In this document: positions 23,001 to 34,100 of the stretch, piece after piece
How the letters are laid out: every line of letters starts with the position of its first letter
How positions within the stretch are numbered: the first letter of the stretch is position 1
DNA from: Cerioporus squamosus
Taxonomy: Eukaryota > Basidiomycota > Agaricomycetes > Polyporales > Polyporaceae
Assembly (NCBI GenBank): GCA_022592435.1
Contig: JABYQS010000033.1
Span: 1-64,000 of the forward strand
DNA length: 64,000 nucleotides
Direction: 5' to 3'
Notes under the pieces: generated by a model
What the model was told of the DNA's origin: nothing
The model's input: only the letters and a program-made list of their open reading frames with translations
Database searches by the model: none
Translations under genes and position numbers: made by a program

Positions 23001-26000
23001 AGCTCCTCTACCCTCGACAGGAGGTGCATTCGGAGGATTGACTACATCCGCGACGGGTTTCAGCAAGCTTCAATCTGGCTTCGGCGCATTTGGAAGCACT
23101 ACGCCGACTTCATCTCCCTTCTTTCAGAAGCCTGGCTCGACGACTCCTCCAGCGACGTCCGTCTTCGGACAGACTTCCTTTGGAAGCGGTACCACCACTC
23201 CTGCGAGCAAGCCAGATGCCACGGGCAAACCCACATTTGGTACTCCTTCGTTTGGTACACCATCGTTCGGCTCGCCGTCTGCATTCGGCTCGGCCCCTTC
23301 GACTTCATTCTTCGGCAAATCCAACCTCGCCACGCCTTCGCCGTTCGGGAAACCAGCGGACACCACCACACCGAAGACGCCCACGACTCCTGCTCCAGTC
23401 ACCAGTGCCTTCAGCGCGTTCACCGGGACCTCGAGTCCCTTCGGCTCCGTTGCTGCTGGTAGCGCCGGGAAGAGCTTCGGGGAGATGCTCCGTGGTGGAG
23501 ACAAGGGCAAGGAGAAGGAGAAGGAAGGAGACGAGGATAAGAAGGACGAGGCGAAGCCGGTTGGCTTCAGCAAAACGGCAGAGGAGTGGAAGAAGCCCGT
23601 GTCTGTGTTTGCTTCGCTGAAGCAGACTGCTGAAAAGACTCCCGAGAAGGGTGTGTTATCTTCACGCTGTATACCTGTTGCCTCGCGACTCGCACTGACA
23701 TCCTTTGTACGCTTTGCAGGCAAGGAGGAGGATGAAGACGCGGAAGCAGAGGATGAGGAAGATGAAGAGGGGGACACCTCATTCCGGTCGCACGAAGACG
23801 AAGATGAAGTCGACGACGGAATCGACGCGTTCCTCAGGTCGGACGACGAAGACTTGGGTAGCGATGAGGATGATGTGCCGCCAGAGGCGGATGAGGAAGA
23901 AGATGAGGAAGCATCCGAGGAGGAGGAAGCGGCATCCACTTCGTCCCAGCCCACTCCGGAATCACCGACGGTTAAGCAAGCCACCCCTTCGAAGGCCCCT
24001 TCTTCAGTTTTCTCTGGGATCAGTTTCACGCCCCCAACCCCTCCGAAAGACAAAGGCAAGGGCAAGGAGAAAGAAGACGAGTCATTCAAGCCAATACCCA
24101 TCCGCGAGGGCAGCACAACGCCTCCGGGCTCTCCTGCGGACCGCGAGTCCCCGCCACTGGCCGCTAAGCCGACCGATGGTCCTCTTCGTGCAACTTCGGC
24201 GCCGCCAACGTCGGCTGCTGGGACGACTGCGTCGTCGGGATTCCTCGGTGTACGGCCATCCACACGGCCAGTTCGGAGCTCGCCTCTCGCGAAGCCAGCC
24301 TACAGCGGAGATGACGAGAATGACGAGGAAGGCGAGGACGACGGCAAGACCTCCTCGCCTTCGAAGAAAGCTCGCTCGGAGTCGCCCTCTATACCTGCCT
24401 TCGGAACGGCGGTGTCAAGACCCAAAACGCCTCCCATACTCTTCGGCACCACCGTCGCACCACCCAAGCCGGCACCCTTCTCCCTCGCGCCATCAGCGAA
24501 ATCGTCCGTCGCAGCTGAGAAATCGTCTTCCTCGTCACCAGTGGCTGGTAAGCCTGCCGAACCCACCAAGCTACCAACCCCCTCTGCATCTCCGTCTCCC
24601 TCCCTCTCTGGTCCCGGAGCGCCTGGTTCTACCTCCATCTTCGGTGCTACGCCTCCCGTATTTACGCCGCCCGCCACGGCGGGAGGAGGTTTCTTCGGTC
24701 AAAAGCCGCTCGGCACACCCGAACCTCAGTCCTCAATCTTCGGACAGAAACCACTTGGGGGAGGGAGCGCCTTTGGCGCCGCAAAACCACCTACACTGAC
24801 TGCTCCTGGCGGTGGCATTTTCTCTAAGACTCCTGCCCCCACGCTCTCCAAGTCTGCATCGCCTGCGCCCCCAACCACACCAGCCTTCGCTGGCTTCGGC
24901 ACTCCCGCGGCCACAACGCAGCCTTCGAAACCCATGTTCCCCAGCGCACCGGCAGCACCGACGGGTCCAAATGCTTTCCCGTCACTGAGTCGTCCGCCTT
25001 CCGTAGCACCGGCTATGCCGCCAGCGAGTCCTGTGCAAGACATGCAGTCAGAATTCGCCCTTCTGTTCACTAGCCTTAACAAGGAACTTGAAGATGTACG
25101 TGTTGTCTCGTCGTCGAAGAATGGGCGGTAACTGACCAAGGAGGGAATGTAGCTCAAGGCCCTTGCGGCTCACGCGAGCATGCGCGCCGTGCGATTGGGC
25201 AAGCCTGGCACCGGGCTGAAGACGAGCCAGGATCTCACCGAGCCCACGAAGTGGGTCCTGAGCGATCTCACGGCCTTCAAACAGATCATGAAGGAGGTCG
25301 AGCGCGAACTAGAGAAGTGGCAGTCTGAGAAAGAGAAGTGCATTTCGTACCTGCGCGAACTGGAGAGCGACATGCTGAAGGGTGCGTATCATGGCACTAG
25401 TTCTTGCCCGACCGAATTCATTGACACTCCGGCAGGGAGCACACGCAAGGAGGAGATCGAGCGGTTCAGCAAAGCGTCGAAGGACACAGACTTCGCTCGC
25501 ATGCTTAAGGCGAGAATGTTGAGTCCTGATCATCTCGAGACACAATCTCAGCTCAGACGGGAGATTCGAGTACGTATACACTTGTAACGCTTATTGTGCT
25601 GTCGCTGACGAATGCTTTGCAGACTATCCGCGGGCGCCTTCAACAGCTGGAGGACTATATCCAGTCGTCCAAGAAGAAGCTTAACAGTGTCAAGAGCGGA
25701 AAACCCACTCTCAAGTAAGTTCTAGCCGTCGTTTACTTGGTATAAATGGACTCACAGCTACGAACAGGCCGCCGTCCTTGGACACAATCAACCGTACTTA
25801 CCGGAACATCGACCTTGCGATCGAGCAAGAGGAGGAAGACGTGTCCAACCTCGCAGAACGTCTCGCCACCCTCGAGGTATCCTCCAAGTCTCCTCTCCTC
25901 TCCTTCTCCGCATCCACTCGTGACCGACGGCTTCCCGATCGCAACCATCGCGTCGGACGCGAGGTTACGCCAAACATCGCTGCCTCGACTGCTGCGGCCC

Positions 26001-26611
26001 TCAACGCAGAGCGCAGCGCCCAGAAACTGAAGCGTGCTCTCCTCAATGCACGCACGCAGCCGCTGCTCAACACCAAAGCGGTCGACGCCACTCCACCGGA
26101 GCGCGAACTGCGCACCCCGCGCAAGCCCCTCCTCGCCCCAGGCTCCGGGGTGGGGGTTGGTGCGGCGTTCGCGGCAGGCCTCCAGGGAGGCTTCCCTACT
26201 CCCGCTGGCTTCACGCCCATCAAGGCTGAACCCGGCAGCCCGGCACTGCAGTGGACGCCTCCGCCTCCAGGCAGCATCCCACCGCCTTCGTGGTCCCTGC
26301 CCCCGTTCGAGCTTGACGGCGGTTCACCACTTGCGGGGCTGGGCGGTTCGCGAGGTGGGCGGGGTCCCCGAGAGAAGGCGCACGCGAAGCCGATCCAGCT
26401 GCACCGTGATGACGCGAAGCCTCCGCCGCCGCCGCCTCCGGCTGGGTTCAGCTGGGGACCGGTACCTGTGATCCAGCCGAAGAACACGATATCCATATTC
26501 GCAGGGTTTGGGAATGGCAAGGGAAAGGCGAGGGCGACGGAGGATGCCCCCGATAGTCTAGGAGGATCGTGGGTTGCTGATGGCTTCAGCACCAGTACGC
26601 CGCAGAAGTGA
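20060..26611 (+). CDS. NUP159: FG nucleoporin of the Nup159/Nup214 type
   Basis: This cytoplasmic-filament nucleoporin docks the DEAD-box mRNA export factor Dbp5 and Gle1 partners. Nine exons (20060-20140, 20200-20356, 20409-20807, 20867-23650, 23720-25095, 25153-25381, 25436-25569, 25623-25714, 25768-26611) sum to exactly 2,032 codons. Residues 1 to about 480 form a beta-propeller-like region (LSWSPKGKQIAIGLENGDVVTYS is typical). Next comes a long FG domain from about 21600 to 23500, with dozens of SAFG, FGQ, FGSS and TSFGQ repeats. An acidic Glu/Asp/Ser segment follows (23720-23940), then more FG motifs, then a coiled-coil C-terminal region (LKEVERELEKWQSEKEKC-like, 25290-25860) and a Pro-rich tail. 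The fourth intron (23651-23719) is 69 bases, in frame and stop-free, so its retention would add 23 residues. Confidence 0.92.
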
Positions 26612-26770
26612 GGTTATGATGTTGCGATATGCTGTGGGGCTATGAGGCGAGGTGATATTGAGCTGAGATCTTTTGACTGCTATCAGACACCTGTATTGTC
26701 ACGTATGTGGGATATGCTACAAAGACGAACGAACAAGCACAACAACCTTTCTTGACCATATCCACAACAA

Positions 26771-27710
26771 TTAACTGCCCAACTGACCGTTGGGCTTCAA
26801 TGCATTCGCCTCGCCCTTGTTCTCCGACGTCTGCGCTGCGCTGCCAGTCTCCTCCGCGTCCTCGAACTGTTCCTCTTTGGGCTCAAATGGGTTGTATATG
26901 ATGCTCTCGATATGTGCGAGCGCGGCCTAGGAACAGGGAGAAGGGCGCAAGGGGAAGGGCGCGGGGACTCAATATGGGTTGTAACGGTTACCATTGAGGA
27001 AATCGCTGCGCACTTTGCCTACTTCGCTCAGCTCCTGATCCGCATCGCCGTCGAAGGTCTCGAACTCTCCGGGGTCGACGAACGCGTCCTCGTCGTCGTC
27101 CATCTCGTCTGCCTCGTTCGGGTCGGGGTGGAGGGACGCGCAGAGGGACAGGCTCTCAAAGATCGGTTCGACTGCGCGAAGGAGGTAGACATGGTCAGCG
27201 GAACGAGGCCGGGAAGGGGGGAAGGGGGGAAGGGAGAAGAACGTACGGGCAGAGGAGTCTTTTGGCACGATCACGAGCTCGCGCATGTTGCCCACGTCCT
27301 CTTCCTCCTCTGGTGCGGCAACCTCGGCGGTGGGAGGTTCGTCGAGTTGGCAGTATATAGAAGGCCCGGCTTCTGCGCGCGAGATGGCATGGAGCGTTAT
27401 GGAGGGGTAGTCGACTTGGAATCCCTTCCCCGTCGCAGAGATGAAAACGAGCACGCTAAACGCGTCGTTAGCGACAAGTCACCGGAAAGTATGGCGAGAC
27501 GCACCTCTCAATTACGTAGAGAGTCCCGTTTGCACCATCCTCCGCTGATAATCCTTCCACTGGGGGGTCGAGCGTGACTGAGACGTTGTCCTCCTTGTGG
27601 CGGAGGACTGGTGGGATGTCTGCGAAGGACGCGGGGGTGGACGCGCTGAGAGTTTTGTGCTCCTCCGGAGAGATGTGCGTGGGCAGAGACGAGACAAGGG
27701 TGATCGCCAT
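26771..27710 (-). CDS. pICln, methylosome/Sm-assembly chaperone
   Basis: pICln delivers Sm proteins to the arginine methyltransferase complex for snRNP assembly. Four exons fit: 27710-27505, 27455-27247, a third exon ending at 27014, and 26926-26771. The PH-like fold shows as GTLYVIES, LVFISATGKGFQVDYPSITL and HAISR. An acidic loop follows (AAPEEEEDVGNM), then LVIVPKDSSA, then EPIFESLSLCASLHPDPNE and a long Asp/Glu tract. The last junction is placed by family alignment: LSEVGK joins AALAHIESIIYNPFEPKEEQ and the conserved EQFEDAEE. The reading frame that instead runs through to NRYNPY ends early and lacks that C-terminal motif. It is convergent with the nucleoporin gene across about 160 bases. 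Confidence 0.9.
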
Positions 27711-28142
27711 TTTGTGAGATCGGAGGAGGAGCGTGTCAAGAGAGTATGTTTGGTACTATGAAGAGGCCTGCGCGTTCGCGAAGATCGTAGTTGTACTTAG
27801 TTGTACTACTCGGAGCGAAGCGCCTATATGCCAGATTTGGACATTCGAAGCGCTCATGCAAGAACTGCGAGTCTGCGACGTCCTTCAAGCACGGGGCTTA
27901 AACCGCTAAGGAAAACGAGGTGTAGAGCCATATTCGGGATGTATAGTAGCACCTCCCAATGACCAATTTTGGTACCGCGCTGTGAGCATACTAGAGTAAA
28001 CGACTTGCCTGTCCGTGAGCAACACCTGCCCGGAACGGAAAGCCTGGCGCCTGTGTAGCTGCTCAGGTTGGCGTACGCGAGGACCTGCGCAGCGGACTCT
28101 TGTATGCACTGAGCACTCCTCGTCTCGTGCTCCCACTTGGAT
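27711..28142. other. Region between pICln start and the chitinase 3' end
   Basis: It should contain the pICln promoter. A minus-strand frame (28159-27854) is open for about 100 codons with several cysteines and could be a last exon of the chitinase gene, but no splice path into it is convincing. Confidence 0.35.
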
Positions 28143-31100
28143 TCAACACAGGAGGGCATCGGCGTTCATAATAGGCTTGGAGAGTCTGTCCATGATGATG
28201 TCAAGACCCTTTCGCAGTTGTTCGCCGCACTCTCGCAGTCCCGGAGTAAGTACTTATCCGAGTCACACCGCCTACCAGTGGGGAGGATGCTGGAGGATAA
28301 CAGCTACATAGCACGCGGGGGCTGAGCGTCCTCCGAGTCGGCGGTACGACACTGGTCTGAAGTGCAGCTTGTATGAAGTCTTACACCGTGTGCGATGAAC
28401 GCATACTGCGCGAGTTTCACCTACAGCTATGATTGGAGTTAGCTTCGGTCAGAGAGACCTTCGATTGCCTGGACATATTGGGGGAAAGATTCAAGATGGG
28501 AGGAAGGGGAGGGAAATGGGGTATCTGTCGTCCGATCCGATAAGTGGACTGTAGACCTAGGAACATCATCTCCTACGGGTACGTCCACGTAATCCTTGAA
28601 GGAAGAGAGTTTCTAAGCTGGGCCAACTCGTTCAGACCGAAGTCCTCCTTCCTGCTGGAACACTGGTCATATGGGATGTCGTTGAGCAATGAGCTCCAGG
28701 ACCCAAGCAGAGCACAGAAGGCGTCCTTCACTTACATCTATAGGTACGCCAACCTTCACAGTACCACTTTGCAATTTGACTGCGAGGGCACTCAAGGCGG
28801 CGTTGTAGAAGTTCTCGACGTTCGTCTGATAGTCCTCTGGAGGGGTCAAGTTAGAAGTCGCAACAGCCTCAGGCCCGAGCGACTTGCGACGCACCTAAGA
28901 TGTCCTATAGATGTAGATCAATCGCGATGAGCGCACCTTCGCGGTCAGCTAGTTTACAGAGTAGAGAAGCCGAGCCCCACTTGCCTGAAGCCACTCCCTG
29001 GGGACGAATGCATGGTGAGTTAGCGACTCCGGGGTCATTGCTATCGCTCATGACTTACTGATAGGCCGTCCGGACGTCGTACTGTTGACCGTGCACCTGA
29101 TTGTACAGGTTGAAAAAGTCGACCCATATGTCCTCAACCTAATTCAATCAGTAACGGGGGTGAGCGAGTGAGTCGATACCACGACATACCTTTCTCGCGA
29201 CACGCTTGAATTCAGTTTGAATCTGGACGTCGTTCATGTAGTTCACGGAGAGCGCCGCAGAGCGTATCAGATAGACCAGGTTCCCCGTTCTCATCGCCGG
29301 AAACTTCTCCGGTTTCCTAAATAGCCTCTTGCCCGAGATGAACTGTATGAGCGGAGTGAGTGAGGTCTATACCGCTACAGCTACATCGTCTTCGATACGC
29401 ACTGCTTGCCTGCATGAATACGGCGACGGTCAGACAACAATTGGATGTATCGAGCTCAAATCTGGCTGAAGGCTCACTTAGCTGAGTTCGCTGCATCGAA
29501 CAACACTAGAGTACGCAGATGGGTCAGTTGGGTTGGCTCTGAGGTTGCTGGATGGGACGTCCGTACTCGGCATGGGATCCGTTCCGCTCGGTTCCGTTGC
29601 GCGGAGGAGCGAAGAGATTTGAAACGTTAACCCCCCCAGCTGTACTGGGCTGAAGATCTGCGACTTCACCCATGTGCAATAGTCAGCCTGGGTCCTAAAC
29701 TCCTTCTGCAGGACGTCCTGCAGTCGGAACGTAAGCGTCAGTCATTCCCACAGGCGGATCGAAAAGGAATCACGTACACTGATGAATTGCGTGAGAAGCT
29801 GGCGGTTGACAACGTTATGATGAGCCCACTTCGCAAGGAATCAGACGGCAATCACTTACCTGGACCTGTGGGAAGCGGTGAGATGCGGAATCAGAGAGAA
29901 TAGTGAAGTTGACTTCACACCTCGTATACGTGCTCCTTCGCCCATTTCGTCCCCTGAAATACACGGATTAGGCTCTACTTTCCACTCTATATGGCTTGGC
30001 AGTAGACATACCGTGATACCTTGCCCGTTGTCTGCAAATGACTTAAAAATGAATGTACGCCTCATTATGAAGATTGAGACGGTGACGCACTTGTCATGGA
30101 GGTATCAGCAGGGCTGCAAAAATCGTTCGTCAGCCATGAAGTTGGCCCGGGGTTATATCCGACCAGCGACGGTTGTACCCACCTGAATGGTTGAGCTAAG
30201 TGCCACCAGCCGGCCGCTCTTGTATTCCTGTAGTCTGCAAGACACTTTGGTCAGTCGCTGATTAGAATGTTAGGGAAAACGAGAGAATCACGAACTCGGT
30301 GGTTTGATTTCGGGGCTGAGAACGGATAGTACATTAATAACCCGGCAAAGTCACAGATAGCTTTATGATAATCACCCTGGGCAGTTGGCCACCTTCACGC
30401 GCTCTGCCGCTGCACCCAAACATCAGTCGTGGGTCGAAGCCATATGCTCTTGAGGTGAACATACCATCCAGAAGGTCTTCGAAGCCATATGAACGCCCAG
30501 AGAGCTCATCAGAAGTGTCGTCTGGGTCTGCATCTGCTGGGTCGTCGTCGGCAAGTTCCTGATCGCAGGAAGTTGAACCACCGTCGGTGGTCTGAGGACA
30601 CGTGAGGATACCATCGATGAGACTGCGTTTGTCAAGAGCATGTCCAAACGATGTGGCAGTGGAAGTCTTGGAAGCGTTCGAGCCAGCGGTGTGGTAGGCA
30701 GAGCCGGCGAAGATGCCATCTTCAATGAGGTCTTCGGACGAGTAATCGCGGCGCTGGCTGCCTCCGAGAGAAACGCTCTGCCTGTGACTGATGTCAGCAA
30801 CGGCGGTGAAAGGAAGCTTCGGGGAAATTGGGCCGACTCACTCGTAGAGAGTAAAGGAAGTCCGGTATAGGGAGAACGGTCCCAGAGTGTACTTGGAACT
30901 TGAACCAGCAGATGCTTCCACGCCCTGTCTGAAGAGTGAGACATACAAGACAAAACAGTAGATGGCACATACCGCATTAGCATCAATCGCAGCGACCACG
31001 CGTGCATCGACACTTGACAGGTCGGCATCGAAAGATACCGTCACAGATCCATCGAGTGCAATGTATCCTAGATTTGTGTGGGCTTGTAAGTCGCCGTATT

Positions 31101-34100
31101 GCACTCAGAACGTGCGTGAGAGTGCACTTGCCTCGCGCGTTCACATGAACGGGTGTCCCTGGCAATAGATCAAACACCAGAGAGGCCTCAGGAATCGCAT
31201 GGACACTAGATAGTTCATGGTCAGCAAGGCAAAGGGCGTCGCATTGGAACGGCCAGCGAAAGACATTGTCATACCTCAAGGAACCTGAGAGAGAAACATC
31301 AAGTGTCGGTGCAACATGGAATGCTGCACCACAAGTCAGTTTCCGGAGCTTTGTGCAGCCAAAGTCACACTCCGACTCACTACTTCCTATGTCGAAGACT
31401 CCAGGTTGTATGCCTTGGTCTGATTGGTTAGGATCGCTCCCGGTTATCCCGAGTGCTACGTGTCTGTATTTTTCCTATTGTGAGTAGCCAGCACATGTCA
31501 GCGGCAGCCTATGGAGGAACGTACGATTCGGGAAGAGGGTATGTTGCTGCAACACTGATTGTTCCGGAGACGGCAAGCTCGCCTTGCAGTTGACCATCTG
31601 CATGATTTCAGTATATAAAAAGTGTTCACACATGGTCAATTCGCAATAGCAGGCTACTGCGCCACCGCAGATACTTACAAATATTGAGGGATGGCCCGAT
31701 CGACACTAGACTCGGAAGAGCGCGTAAGTAGTGCATTACAATGGAACACGAGCTGAGGAATCTGCAACTGACCTATCCCGGGATATGAAAGCTGGTTCAG
31801 AGGTCAGTGACCCGATCACAAGAGGCATGAGACGACTTACGCCGGGCCAAAATACCGGGGGAATGATTGCGACCTTGCCACTGTCGTAGCTGGCTTTGGC
31901 TCTGCCTACCAGATCCATGCCAATAGTTGCTGAGCCATGAGACGAAACGTAGACATAGGCTTGCCCGATGGCTGGAGGGAATATAGTCCCTTCCAGATAG
32001 AATCCTGCGTGTCTATGTGAGCGATCATGGATGAATATTGTAAGCCTGGTCATAAACCCATACCGTACTCGAGGTGGGCTTCTGCATTGCCGTAAGCTGT
32101 CAACGAGAGTGATGAAGAGAAGGTTGTCGTGCCATCATCACTTGCACACGACTGGCTTGCTGAATAAAGGACAGACTGGAAAGACTTTGACATGCCGAGA
32201 TCGGCACTTGTGTCCGACTTCACCTTGTTTAAACGAGAGAGCCAGTCGCCAAACGCGCCGAACCAACGTTCCTCGATCTCTCGACGAACAGGAGAGTCGG
32301 GATCTATGAGTGGTTAGAGAAAACCTTGGCATACTGCCTGAAAAGAGCGAATCTCAGACCCACCTGCTGTGTCAATTTCCGCCCAGTATCCAGGAAGTGT
32401 GGTCGCATCGATGCGAAGAAGGACAGCGCCGTCAGATGCCGCACGGCTCTCAGACCTGCAACGGAGAATCAGCTCATGATGACTGCCAGCATCGACGAGA
32501 TACTTACATGCGGTGGAATTCGAAGTCGAACTGTAGTTCGTACAACGGGTTTGATGCTGGCTTACGGACGGCATGCGACCCTGGTAGGACAAGAGAAGCG
32601 TTGACCTCAAGGCTGTGCAGGCGCGCATAAGGCCCCCCGCAGCCTTCAGGAAGCTTGATGATCCTATAGCAATAGCAGTCACAATCAGCGAAGAACGTCG
32701 CGAGCTTCCAGTCCACCTACGTATTATGTGCCCCGCCTTCGAACACTGCTGAGCACCCGGATGAGGCGTCGTCTTCGGCCTTCCTGCAGAACGCAGTGAC
32801 GCTCTGGATTCCCTTGCTTTCACCGGTACACCCGACGAGCACCCAGTCGCTTTCCGGAGAGACGGAAGATAGGAGGGTTGAGGGGCCCTACATTCAAATC
32901 AGGATGGTTATGTGAATGATAGGGGCTTGATAACTCACGTCCATAGCAATGAGACCGAAGGAATTGCCATTAGCATCTGTGGCTCCGTTGCGTACGTTCT
33001 CATCAATAGGATCCTCCTGAAGATCCCAAGACAAATCCCCATTCTGCGGTGGATTCGGGAAGAGATCGTCCTGATTATGATCTTGCAGTGAGTAGCCTTA
33101 TTCTCTGAAAGGGGCAGAACACGCACCACACTGAACGGAGACGTAGTGGTCTCGCCGTCGGGAGGGCGACTAGTATAACCCATGGTTAGACAACTTCACA
33201 ACCCTGCTTGAAGTTAGACCTACCAGCATAAACTCTTCTCTTGCATGATGCATGCATGGAGGAAGTTGGTGTTACCGTTGACTGTTCACCATGAGTGACA
33301 GACCAAGAGACAACGATAACTGACATACAATCTGTCTTTTGCGTGAACGTGCCTGGGGGGCAAACCTTATGGTAGACCGCGTCAGCGCAATACAGCTAGC
33401 CCTGCAAAGCAGACTTACGTTGTCGTTGCAGCTGGTGGGAGACAACCAGTTAGTATACACTACTCTAGATAAGCATAGAGATGCTCACTTGTGTGATTGA
33501 GAACCATCTAAGGCATACATGGGTTACATTAGAGGATGTTAGCGAGCGATCACTGGGAACAGTAGCGAAGCTACGTACACCTGTATCGAGCATTAGCAGT
33601 GCATAGCTAAACAAGTCAAAATCGCACTGAGCATGTACTCACCATTGGCAGTCGGTCGCCCGAGCAATCTGGTCTGCAGTTAGACCGGACTGGCAGCAGA
33701 AAGCCTTGTGTCCAGATGTACATTTCTGACCGGTCCCCCCTGAGCCGACATGACACGTGTTCGTAAGTATGATATCCCAATATGTAGCATATTGTTCAGC
33801 TTACAGGAGTCAACCGCCAGAGTGATCTCTCCAGCTAAAAGCGACTTGCATGAGCAAGGAGATGGCCCCATCTGAGGAACCGGGACGTACGTTCACAGAC
33901 ACCGTTGCAGGTTCCCGCTTCCGAGTCGAAGTTCTGTCAGTCTCCGAAGTCCTTCCGTACATCGGAGAAGAAGAACGGCATCTCGCACCTTGCCCTCGCC
34001 ATTGACAATTCTTCGGTATCTGACTGTTTTTGCAAGGATTAGAAGAGGACATGGGCAAGTCAACATGCTACACTGAAAGACTCACTCGACAGGGCAGCAA

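Noticed and set aside
21600..23500. A repeat array resembling satellite DNA
   Set aside because: The repeats are protein-level FG motifs of a nucleoporin in one continuous frame, with varied codons.
20923..25131. The 1,402-codon frame as the complete nucleoporin gene
   Set aside because: It starts inside the propeller and runs through an intron at 23651-23719. The nine-exon model from 20060 restores the N-terminal propeller and C-terminal coiled coil and sums to whole codons.
26969..27020. pICln ending at NRYNPY
   Set aside because: A donor after GGCAAA joins in phase to an exon carrying the family's conserved AALAHIES and EQFEDAEE segment, which the shorter form lacks.
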